Source: an uncultured Collinsella sp. (lineage in GTDB: Bacteria > Actinomycetota > Coriobacteriia > Coriobacteriales > Coriobacteriaceae). Taken from it: a stretch of 37,663 nucleotides of DNA. This document shows, one piece after another, positions 15,667 to 23,544 of this stretch. The stretch lies in NCBI GenBank assembly GCA_900546775.1, contig UREM01000022.1:1-37663 (forward strand), written 5' to 3'. Below the pieces are notes generated by a model, which saw only the letters and a list, made by a program, of their open reading frames with translations, was not told the origin of the DNA and made no database searches. Position 1 is the first letter of the stretch; each line of letters starts with the position of its first letter. A program made the translations under genes and the position numbers.

Positions 15667-18600
15667 ATGGCATTCGTCCATCTGCACAATCACACTGTTT
15701 TCTCCATGCTCGACGGCGCAACCCGTATCCAGGATATGGTCAATCGTGCCGTTGAGCTGGGCATGCCCGCCGTGGCCATTACCGACCACGGCTACATGTA
15801 TGGCGTACCCGACCTGGCGCTGGCCTGCGACGCCGTCAACCACAACACGCCCGAGTACAAAACCTGGAGCCACGACAAGGCCTTCTTGGAAAAGGACCGC
15901 CGCGACGAGCTGGTGGAGCCCGATCCCGAGTCCAGCCCGCGCGAGCATGCCCAGTATGTGAAGGACATGGCCATGTGGGACGAGAAGGGCAACATCGACG
16001 AGCTCAAGCCGCCTCTGGTCATCAAGCCCATCTTTGGCTGCGAGGTCTACTTTACGCCGGACGAGACGCTTGCCCGCGACCATAAGCCCGAGCTCTACCA
16101 CATGATCCTTCTGGCCAAGGACCAGGAGGGATACGTCAACCTGATGCAGACGGTCTCCGAGGCCGCCGTGCAGGGCTTTTACTATAAGCCGCGCGTGACG
16201 CTCGACAACCTGCGCCGCCACGCCAAGGGCATGATCTGCACGAGCGCCTGCATCGCGGGCATCATCCCCAAATACATCGACCGCGGTGACATGGAGGGCG
16301 CCATCAAGTGGGCCGAGACCTTCCGCGATACCTTCGAACCCGGCGACTTTTACATCGAGATCCAGGAACACGGCATCACTACCGACAATGGTCTGACCGA
16401 CGAGCAGATGGACCGTACGCTCATCGATATCGCCAAGCAGGTGGGCGTCAAGGTCATCGCCACCAACGACTTCCACTACCTGCGCCGCGAGGACGCGCCC
16501 GTGCAGGACGTCATCATGTGCATCGGTATGAACGCCAAGGTCGACGACCCTAACCGCATGCGCATGACTGGCTCGGAGTTTTACATGAAGACCGAGGAGG
16601 AGATGCGGGCGATGTTCCCGTATTGCCCCGAGGCCTGCGACAACACGCTCGAGATCGCCGACAAGTGCTACGTTGAGCTGGACTGGGACTCCATCATCCT
16701 GCCGCGCTTCCCGCTGCTCGATCCCGGCGAGACGCACGAGAGCCAGTTCCGCCGCGAGTGCGAGAAGGGCCTGCGCCAGCACTACGGCGACGACTGGGCC
16801 ACGCGCGAGATTGGTGGCGTCAACATCAAAGAGCGCTTTGAGTACGAATACAAAGTCATCTGCGACAAGGGCTTTGCCGCCTACTTCTTGATCGTTGCCG
16901 AGTACGTGCAATGGGCCAAGGACAACGGCATCGGCGTCGGCCCCGGCCGTGGCTCGGCCGCCGGCGCTATCGTCGCCTACGCCATGAACATCACCGCGTT
17001 CGACCCGCTCGAGAACGGTCTGATGTTCGAGAGGTTCCTGTCCCCGCAGCGTACCGAGATGCCCGATATCGATATGGACTTCGACGATGAGCGGCGCCTC
17101 GAGGTCGTGGAGCACGTTCGCCAGCTCTACGGCCCCGAGAAGGTCACCCACGTCATCACCTACTCGACCATCAAGGCCAAGCAGGCCATCAACGACGCCG
17201 CGCGCGTCCTGGACTACCCGGTCTACATGGGTCAGCGCCTGTCCAAGATGGTCTCGAGCGACCCCAAGGTCAAGCTCAAGCAGGTGCTCGACAAACAACC
17301 CGGCAAAGAGGATCTGTATAACCCCGATTTTGCCGAGGCTTATAAAAAGGACGACGACGCTCGCCGCATCATCGACACGGCGCTCTCGATTGAGGGTCTC
17401 ACCCGTGGCGAGGGCGTGCATGCGTGCGCCGTTCTGATCTGCCGTGACCCCGTCAACGAGCACGTGCCAACCAAGCTCGATACCAAGGGCGGCGTCGAGA
17501 TTACTCAGTACGAGGGCCATACCGTTGCCGACATGGGCCTGCTCAAGATGGACTTCTTGGGCCTGCGCACGCTGACGGTTATCTCCAAGGCCAAGGCAAA
17601 CATCAAGAAGAACTTCGGCATCGACATCAAAGAGGAAGAGATTCCCTTTGACGATCCCGAGATCTTTAAGCTCATGGGCTCCGGCCATACCGCCGGCGTC
17701 TTCCAGGTCGAGTCCGCCGGCATGACGGCCACGATCAAGAACATGAAGCCCACCGAGTACAAGCACGTCGTAGCATTGATCGCTCTGTACCGCCCGGGCC
17801 CGCTGGGCGCCGGCATGGTCTCGTCCTACATCAACCGTATGAACGGCAAGGAGCCGGCGGTCTCCTACGACGACCGTCTGGACGACATCCTGGGCGAAAC
17901 CTACGGCACCATGGTCTACCAGGAGCAGGTTATGCTCATCTCCGTCGAGATGTGCGGCTTCTCCAAGGGCGAATCGGACTCGCGTATCCGTAAGCCCGTG
18001 GCTAAGAAGAAGATCAAACTGCTCACGTCGACGGTGCTGCACTGGGAGGATGGCTCGGACGAGACCACCTACGACCACTGGATGAACGGCGCTATCAAGA
18101 ACAACTACACGCGCGAGGTCGCCCAGAAGATTTGGGACGATGTTCTCGAGTTCGCGTCTTACGCCTTTAACAAGTCGCACTCTGCCGGCTACGCCATCCT
18201 GGTTATGCAGACGGCGTGGCTCAAGGCGCACTATCCGCACGAGTACATGGCGGCCGTTCTGACGTCCTATACGGGTAAGACCGACAAAATCGTGCACTAC
18301 GTCTCGGCATGCCGTCACGACGGCATCCCCGTGCTGTCGCCAGATGTCAACGAGTCCGGTACCGAGTTCACGGCTACCAAGGAGGGCGTGCGCTTTGGTC
18401 TGGCCGGCATCCGCGGCGTGGGTACCGGCGTGGCGCAGGCGATTATCGCCGAGCGCGAGGCGGGCGGCCCGTTTAAGACGCTGCACGACTTTGTCGAGCG
18501 CGTGGACTCGAGCCAGGCCAACCGTCGCGTAATCGAATCGCTGATCAAGGCAGGCGCCTTCGACTCCACGGGGTATCCGCGTCGCCAGATGATGCACTTT

Positions 18601-19470
18601 GTGGATAAGAACAACCCCGAGAACATCATCGATGCCGCGATAAAGCGCCAGAAGGACCGCGCGAGCGGCCAGACCTCGTTCTTCGATATGTTTGGCGACG
18701 TTGAGGGCTCGGGCTTCGAGGTGAGCGTGCCAGATCCGGACGGCCAGGAATGGGACCGCCACCTCAAGCTGAGCCAGGAGAAAGAGGTTCTGGGCATCTA
18801 TGTTTCGGACCACCCGCTGCGCCCGTTTGAGTATGCACTAGCCAAGGCGCGTGACTTTTCGTTCTCGCAGATCGACACCGGTTACGAGGTACAAAACCCC
18901 ACGGGCGGCACCATCAACCAGGAGATTCCCGAGGGCAAGGCGCTGTGGTGGGCCGGTATGGTCTCGAGCGTGTCCAAGCGCGTGACCAAAAACGGCGACC
19001 CCATGGGCATCGTGCAGCTCGAGGACATGGAAGGAGAGGCCACCGTCGTGGTGTTCCCCAAGACCTACAAGGAGGCCGAGGGGTACCTGTACGGCGAGGT
19101 CGATCCCGAGACAGGCGCGCAGCTGTCCGACGCCTTTGTGCGCATCAAGGGCAAGCTCGAGCGCTCGGACCGCGGTGACCAGATCATCGCGCAGGAGATT
19201 GTGCCGCTGGAGCTCAACGAGGAGAATAACAAGCCCAAGGTGTTTGAGGTCATGGTGCCCAACAGCCGCTTTAGCCAGGGCAATATGGCGCGCCTGGCCA
19301 CGGTGCTCACCGCTAACCCGGGTGGCGATCGCGTGGAGATCTTTATCGAGCAGGTGGACGGGCGCGTGCTGCGCGCCGAGGTGCCTGCCAAGGTCAACGC
19401 GCGCTCGATTCCGCTGCTGGCCGAGGCTAAGGCCATCGTGGGTAACCAAGGCCGCGTGACGGTGATCTAA
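15667..19470 (+). CDS. dnaE: DNA polymerase III alpha subunit
   Basis: Replicative polymerase of the DnaE type, 1267 residues against roughly 1160 in E. coli. Order: PHP domain (FVHLHNHTVFSMLDG, 3-17; ITDHG near 40; NDFHYL near 268), polymerase core with GVGPGRGSAAGA (about 423) and the catalytic aspartates in PDIDMDFDD (about 468), the YRPGPLG block near 710, the tandem helix-hairpin-helix region (GLAGIRGVG near 915) and an OB fold near 1095-1150. Extra length is in the PHP domain (about residues 60-120) and the fingers, where KPVAKKK is followed by a segment about 12 residues longer than in E. coli before FNKSHSAGYA. The ATG at 15667 has GGAG at 15655-15658. The SNF2 helicase gene follows 28 bases later. 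Confidence 0.95.
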   Translation: MAFVHLHNHTVFSMLDGATRIQDMVNRAVELGMPAVAITDHGYMYGVPDLALACDAVNHNTPEYKTWSHDKAFLEKDRRDELVEPDPESSPREHAQYVKDMAMWDEKGNIDELKPPLVIKPIFGCEVYFTPDETLARDHKPELYHMILLAKDQEGYVNLMQTVSEAAVQGFYYKPRVTLDNLRRHAKGMICTSACIAGIIPKYIDRGDMEGAIKWAETFRDTFEPGDFYIEIQEHGITTDNGLTDEQMDRTLIDIAKQVGVKVIATNDFHYLRREDAPVQDVIMCIGMNAKVDDPNRMRMTGSEFYMKTEEEMRAMFPYCPEACDNTLEIADKCYVELDWDSIILPRFPLLDPGETHESQFRRECEKGLRQHYGDDWATREIGGVNIKERFEYEYKVICDKGFAAYFLIVAEYVQWAKDNGIGVGPGRGSAAGAIVAYAMNITAFDPLENGLMFERFLSPQRTEMPDIDMDFDDERRLEVVEHVRQLYGPEKVTHVITYSTIKAKQAINDAARVLDYPVYMGQRLSKMVSSDPKVKLKQVLDKQPGKEDLYNPDFAEAYKKDDDARRIIDTALSIEGLTRGEGVHACAVLICRDPVNEHVPTKLDTKGGVEITQYEGHTVADMGLLKMDFLGLRTLTVISKAKANIKKNFGIDIKEEEIPFDDPEIFKLMGSGHTAGVFQVESAGMTATIKNMKPTEYKHVVALIALYRPGPLGAGMVSSYINRMNGKEPAVSYDDRLDDILGETYGTMVYQEQVMLISVEMCGFSKGESDSRIRKPVAKKKIKLLTSTVLHWEDGSDETTYDHWMNGAIKNNYTREVAQKIWDDVLEFASYAFNKSHSAGYAILVMQTAWLKAHYPHEYMAAVLTSYTGKTDKIVHYVSACRHDGIPVLSPDVNESGTEFTATKEGVRFGLAGIRGVGTGVAQAIIAEREAGGPFKTLHDFVERVDSSQANRRVIESLIKAGAFDSTGYPRRQMMHFVDKNNPENIIDAAIKRQKDRASGQTSFFDMFGDVEGSGFEVSVPDPDGQEWDRHLKLSQEKEVLGIYVSDHPLRPFEYALAKARDFSFSQIDTGYEVQNPTGGTINQEIPEGKALWWAGMVSSVSKRVTKNGDPMGIVQLEDMEGEATVVVFPKTYKEAEGYLYGEVDPETGAQLSDAFVRIKGKLERSDRGDQIIAQEIVPLELNEENNKPKVFEVMVPNSRFSQGNMARLATVLTANPGGDRVEIFIEQVDGRVLRAEVPAKVNARSIPLLAEAKAIVGNQGRVTVI

Positions 19471-19498
19471 GCTACCCCGGGTGAGATTGGAGGAAGTG

Positions 19499-22400
19499 AT
19501 GGCGCAGGGGACGTTTGTGCAGGCGCTTCGCAAAGAGGCGGCGTTGAGCGGCACCTTTATGAAGGGGCGTTCGCTCATGCTTAACGGCGCCGTGCTGTCG
19601 ATCGAGGACAGCGGCTCGCGCTTCTCCAAAAACGTGACGGTTGAGGGCTCGGTGCGCGGCTCGCGCGGCGACCTGTACAAGACGCACGTGGCGCTCGACA
19701 TGGACGAGCACGAGGTTATCGACTACGACTGCGACTGCCCCGCCGCATACCGCTATCCCGGTATGTGTAAGCACGCTATTGCCACGGCGCTGGCGTATTT
19801 GGATGCCAGCGGCGCCGAGCCCGTCGAAGGTTTGCGCGCGCCGGTTCGCACGTTTACGGCGCAGCCGAAACAGCCCGCGCGCGCCGCGTCCGCCGCGCCG
19901 GCCGTCAACCCCAACTTTCCCTTCCCGGCGCCCGTCCCCACGAGCCCGAGCCTTGTGGCGGCGCTTTCCGATCTTTCGGACGCGCGCATGGATGAGCTGG
20001 CGAGCATGCGCCGCAAGCTCGCCGGCACAGTCGACCCCGATGCCCCCAAGGCGGTATTGGAGCCCTCGCTGGTGCCGTACTACAATCCGCTGTTTGCCGA
20101 CCGCTTTAGCTGGGCGCTCGAGCTTCGCATCCGCTGTGGCTCGGTGTCCTACGTGGTCAAGGATATCGACGGCATGGCCGATGCCTATGTCCGAGGCGGC
20201 ACCTTCTCGTACGGCAAGAAGCTCACGTTTGTCCATACGCCCGAAGCCTTTGACGAGGTTTCGGTGCGCCTGCTCGACCTTGTTGTGGCAACGGTTGTGT
20301 ATCTGAGCGACATCACGAGTTCGCGTTCGGCGTCGTACGATTTTGCACGCAGCGGCTTTGTCGCCGAGCGCCAGCTGCCGCTGTCCGAGCATGACATCGT
20401 ATACATGCTGGACTTGCTACCTGGCCGGACCATTTCCTTTGAGCCCGCCTGGTCGCGGGGAACGACAACGCATCGTTCCTATGAGGTAGCGGTTGAGTTG
20501 TCGCCGGTGGGGGAGGACGAGGCCTCGGCAAAACAACCGCCGCTCCTTGCCGCCAAGATCGCGCCAGCGGCCGGTGGCAGCTACGACCTGCGCCTGCCCG
20601 CCGATATGTACTGCTTCGTCTCGGGCGACGTTGCCTATCTGGTTGACACGCACCGCGCGCGCCGCGCCGATGCGGCGTTTGCCCAGCATGCCGCACCGTT
20701 TCTGTCGCGTCTGCTGCCCTGTCGCACGCCGGTCCATATCGCCGTCGAGCAGGTGGGTGAGTTCTGCCGCATGGCGCTGCCCATTTTGCGCGACTACACC
20801 GACCTCACCGCGCCCGCCGCGCTCGATACCGTGGCGCCCGAGCCGAGCTTTGCCATGTCAATCGGTGTCGACGACGGGCTCGTGACCTGCAAAATTACGG
20901 TTACCTACGGCGACTGGTCGGCAGATCTCTTTGGCCTCGGCGCTCCGGGAAGCCCCTTCGAAGACCAGCGCCCGGGCGTGCCGCCGCGCGACGAGGTGGC
21001 AGAGTTTCGCGTTATGGACACGGCTGCCATGTACTTCGATTTCCACGAGGGCGGCCTGGCGTTTGAGGAACGCGATGACGAGAGCCTGTTCTGCCTGCTT
21101 ACCGAGGGCCTGTCTGCCCTGTCCGAGCTGGGCGAGGTCATGCTCAGCGACCGCCTGCGCCAGATCTCGGTGCGCCCTGCGCCCAAGCTTTCGGTGCGCG
21201 CGACCGTCAAGAGCAACCTGCTCGATGTCGAACTGGGCGCGAGCGGTCTTTCGGCGGCAGATCTTGCCATCTATCTCGACTCCTACAAGCGTCATCAGAC
21301 GTTTGCGCGCCTGACGTCCGGCGACATCGTACGCCTGGATGAGGGGGCGCGCGCCGCGTTTGGTCTTGCCGAGGACCTGGGTGTCGATGCCGTCGATCTG
21401 CTCGATGGCGTGTCGCTTCCCGCGTCGAGTACCCTGTTCGTCGACAGCATGCTCGCGCGCACGCCCGCGCTCGAAGCCGATCGCGACGCTGCGTTCTGCC
21501 GCACCGTCGAGCGCCTGGATACGCTCGGCAAGATGGACTTTACGGTGCCGGCATCTCTCAAGGCCACGCTACGTGGCTACCAGGTCGATGGCTACCAGTG
21601 GCTCGGCTCGCTCGAGCACCTGGGCCTCGGCGGCATTTTGGCCGACGACATGGGCCTGGGCAAAACCCTGCAGATGATCGCGCATATCCTGGCGCGCGTG
21701 GAAGCGGGAGACGCCAAGCCCACGCTCGTGGTATGCCCCGCGTCGCTCGTGTATAACTGGACTGCCGAGCTGGAGCGCTTCGCGCCTTCGCTCGACGTGT
21801 GCGCCATTGTGGACGCCAAGGCTCAACGCCGCGTGCAGATCGCCGGCGTGGCCGAGCATAACGTGGTCGTGACGTCATACGACCTCATGCGCCGCGATAT
21901 CGACGAGTATGCCGAGCAGGACTTTGCCCGCGTCGTGCTCGACGAGGCCCAGTACATTAAAAACCCGCTCACGCAGGTGGCGTGCGCCGCCAAGCGCTTG
22001 CCGGCCGGCGTGCGCTTTGCCCTGACGGGCACGCCCATCGAAAACCGCCTGTCCGAGCTCTGGAGCATCTTCGACTTCTTGATGCCGGGCCTTTTGGGGA
22101 CGCGCGAGTCGTTTGCCAAGCGCTTTGAGAGCCCCGTCGAGCATGCCGAGGGCGATAGCGCCGCTCGCCTACAGTCGCTCGTGTCGCCGTTTGTGCTGCG
22201 CCGTGTTAAGGAAGACGTGGTGGCCGACCTGCCCGAGAAGATCGAGGACACCGTCATGGCACAGCTCACCGGCGAGCAGCGCAAGCTCTACCTGGCCAAC
22301 CAGGACCGCATCGCCCAGCAGGTGCAGCATCGTGAGGCATCCGAGTTTAAGAAGGACAAGCTCAAGGTGCTCGCCGAGCTCACCAAACTGCGCCAGATCT

Positions 22401-22963
22401 GCTGTGACCCACACCTGCACTACGAGGACTACAAGGCGGGGAGCGCCAAGCTCGACGCTTGTATGGAGCTCGTGCACGGTGCGCTCGACGGCGGGCACCA
22501 CATTCTGCTGTTCAGCCAGTTCACGGGCATGCTCGATATTATCGGCAAGCGCTTGGCCAAGGAGGACGTCGGCTTTCTTAAGCTCACGGGCGCTTCGTCT
22601 AAGGAGAGCCGCGCCAAGATGGTCGCGCAGTTCCAAGCGGGCGAGGTGCCGGTGTTCTTGATTTCGCTCAAGGCGGGTGGCGTGGGCCTTAACCTGACGG
22701 CTGCCGACGTGGTCATCCATTACGACCCGTGGTGGAACGTGGCCGCGCAGGACCAGGCGACCGACCGTGCGCACCGTATTGGCCAGCAACATACCGTGAC
22801 CGTGTACAAGCTCATCGCCAAGGACACGATCGAGGAGCGCATCATGCAGATCCAGGAGTCCAAACGCGACCTGGTCAATAGCGTGCTCGGCGGCGACGGC
22901 ATCTCGTCGGCGCTGTTTACCCGCGAGGATGTTCTGGCGCTGCTCGGCGGCGACGGGCGCTAG
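19499..22963 (+). CDS. SWIM-domain SNF2/Rad54-type helicase
   Basis: A 1154-residue Swi2/Snf2 ATPase. The N-terminus carries a SWIM zinc finger: CDCPAAYRYPGMCKH (C-x-C then C-x-H, near residues 82-96). A long middle region follows with no motif I recognise, probably the bacterial SNF2-associated domain. The motor begins near 690: Walker A ADDMGLGKTLQM (about 714), DEAQYIKNP (about 815), TGTPIENRLSELWSI, then the second lobe with LLFSQFTGMLDII, LISLKAGGVGLNLTAADVV and the arginine-finger motif QATDRAHRIGQ. Such proteins translocate on double-stranded DNA and remodel protein-DNA complexes; the bacterial role is not well defined. I chose the ATG at 19499 over a GTG at 19481 because GGAGG sits at 19489-19493. 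It is probably cotranscribed with dnaE. Confidence 0.92.
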   Translation: MAQGTFVQALRKEAALSGTFMKGRSLMLNGAVLSIEDSGSRFSKNVTVEGSVRGSRGDLYKTHVALDMDEHEVIDYDCDCPAAYRYPGMCKHAIATALAYLDASGAEPVEGLRAPVRTFTAQPKQPARAASAAPAVNPNFPFPAPVPTSPSLVAALSDLSDARMDELASMRRKLAGTVDPDAPKAVLEPSLVPYYNPLFADRFSWALELRIRCGSVSYVVKDIDGMADAYVRGGTFSYGKKLTFVHTPEAFDEVSVRLLDLVVATVVYLSDITSSRSASYDFARSGFVAERQLPLSEHDIVYMLDLLPGRTISFEPAWSRGTTTHRSYEVAVELSPVGEDEASAKQPPLLAAKIAPAAGGSYDLRLPADMYCFVSGDVAYLVDTHRARRADAAFAQHAAPFLSRLLPCRTPVHIAVEQVGEFCRMALPILRDYTDLTAPAALDTVAPEPSFAMSIGVDDGLVTCKITVTYGDWSADLFGLGAPGSPFEDQRPGVPPRDEVAEFRVMDTAAMYFDFHEGGLAFEERDDESLFCLLTEGLSALSELGEVMLSDRLRQISVRPAPKLSVRATVKSNLLDVELGASGLSAADLAIYLDSYKRHQTFARLTSGDIVRLDEGARAAFGLAEDLGVDAVDLLDGVSLPASSTLFVDSMLARTPALEADRDAAFCRTVERLDTLGKMDFTVPASLKATLRGYQVDGYQWLGSLEHLGLGGILADDMGLGKTLQMIAHILARVEAGDAKPTLVVCPASLVYNWTAELERFAPSLDVCAIVDAKAQRRVQIAGVAEHNVVVTSYDLMRRDIDEYAEQDFARVVLDEAQYIKNPLTQVACAAKRLPAGVRFALTGTPIENRLSELWSIFDFLMPGLLGTRESFAKRFESPVEHAEGDSAARLQSLVSPFVLRRVKEDVVADLPEKIEDTVMAQLTGEQRKLYLANQDRIAQQVQHREASEFKKDKLKVLAELTKLRQICCDPHLHYEDYKAGSAKLDACMELVHGALDGGHHILLFSQFTGMLDIIGKRLAKEDVGFLKLTGASSKESRAKMVAQFQAGEVPVFLISLKAGGVGLNLTAADVVIHYDPWWNVAAQDQATDRAHRIGQQHTVTVYKLIAKDTIEERIMQIQESKRDLVNSVLGGDGISSALFTREDVLALLGGDGR

Positions 22964-23064
22964 TCTCGCTCGTTATGTGTTCATTTGCCATGCCGTGGAT
23001 GGTTCGCCTGCCTTTGGGCATAAGAAGCATCGAGAACACCGGCACATCAGCAAAGGAGAACATC

Positions 23065-23427
23065 ATGGCGAAATTCTTTAAGGACCCCGACGGCAAGCTC
23101 ATTGCCGCCCTTGGCAACGACGTTGCAACCCCTGCCGGCTGCACGGAGCTGACCGCGAACACCGAGGACGCGGCGCACGAGAAGCACGTGCCCGTCGTTG
23201 AGAGCGAGCGCGACGGTCACGTGATCCGCGCACGCGTGGGCTCGGTCGAGCATCCTATGGTGCCCGAGCACTACATCGAGTGGATCGCCCTTGAGGCCGA
23301 GGGCCGTCTGGAGGTCCATTACCTCCAGCCCGGCATGAAGCCCGCGACGTTTTTTGCCGGCGGCTCCAAGACCGGCACCGTCTATGCCTATTGCAACCTG
23401 CATGGGCTGTGGTCCGCGACGTTCTAG
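23065..23427 (+). CDS. superoxide reductase (desulfoferrodoxin / neelaredoxin type)
   Basis: A 120-residue protein that reduces superoxide to hydrogen peroxide without making oxygen, a typical defence in strict anaerobes. The iron centre is complete: H41 in EKHVP, H63 and H69 in HPMVPEHY, then C110 and H113 in CNLHGLW, matching the four-histidine, one-cysteine site of desulfoferrodoxin. The active-site pair E39-K40 is also present. The N-terminal 30 residues have the length of a desulforedoxin-type domain but only C26, so the rubredoxin-like second iron site is absent. That makes it functionally a one-iron reductase. The ATG at 23065 has AAAGGAG at 23052-23058; an upstream open stretch from 22975 lacks this support. 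Confidence 0.93.
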   Translation: MAKFFKDPDGKLIAALGNDVATPAGCTELTANTEDAAHEKHVPVVESERDGHVIRARVGSVEHPMVPEHYIEWIALEAEGRLEVHYLQPGMKPATFFAGGSKTGTVYAYCNLHGLWSATF

Positions 23428-23444
23428 GAGCGCGTCCCCGCTCG

Positions 23445-23453
23445 GGGTATCAT
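23445..23453 (+). promoter_or_regulatory. candidate -10 box upstream of the NAD-synthetase-like gene
   Basis: GGGTATCAT, similar to the boxes before addB, dnaE and the gene at 30008. It lies upstream of the 23474-23505 hairpin, so a transcript starting here would run through that hairpin. Confidence 0.3.
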
Positions 23454-23473
23454 AGCTAGCATATGCACATGCG

Positions 23474-23505
23474 AGCGCCGACTGCATCATGCGGCCGGCG
23501 CTTTT
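23474..23505 (+). terminator. terminator of the superoxide reductase gene, or leader attenuator
   Basis: AGCGCCG (23474-23480) pairs with CGGCGCT (23496-23502), followed by TTT. The simplest reading is the end of the superoxide reductase transcript. If the GGGTATCAT box upstream is a real promoter, it would instead be a leader hairpin of the next gene. Confidence 0.65.
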
Positions 23506-23544
23506 ACTACGACAACGATGGTTTACGACGGAAAGGGCTGAGCC

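Noticed and set aside
15631..18813. A very long open frame antisense to dnaE.
   Set aside because: High third-position GC keeps reverse frames open. The forward frame encodes a clear DnaE, and the reverse one has no ribosome site or known motif.
15667..19470. An intein as the reason for the long DnaE.
   Set aside because: No intein block motifs or splice-junction residues are seen; the extra length is spread over PHP and fingers inserts.
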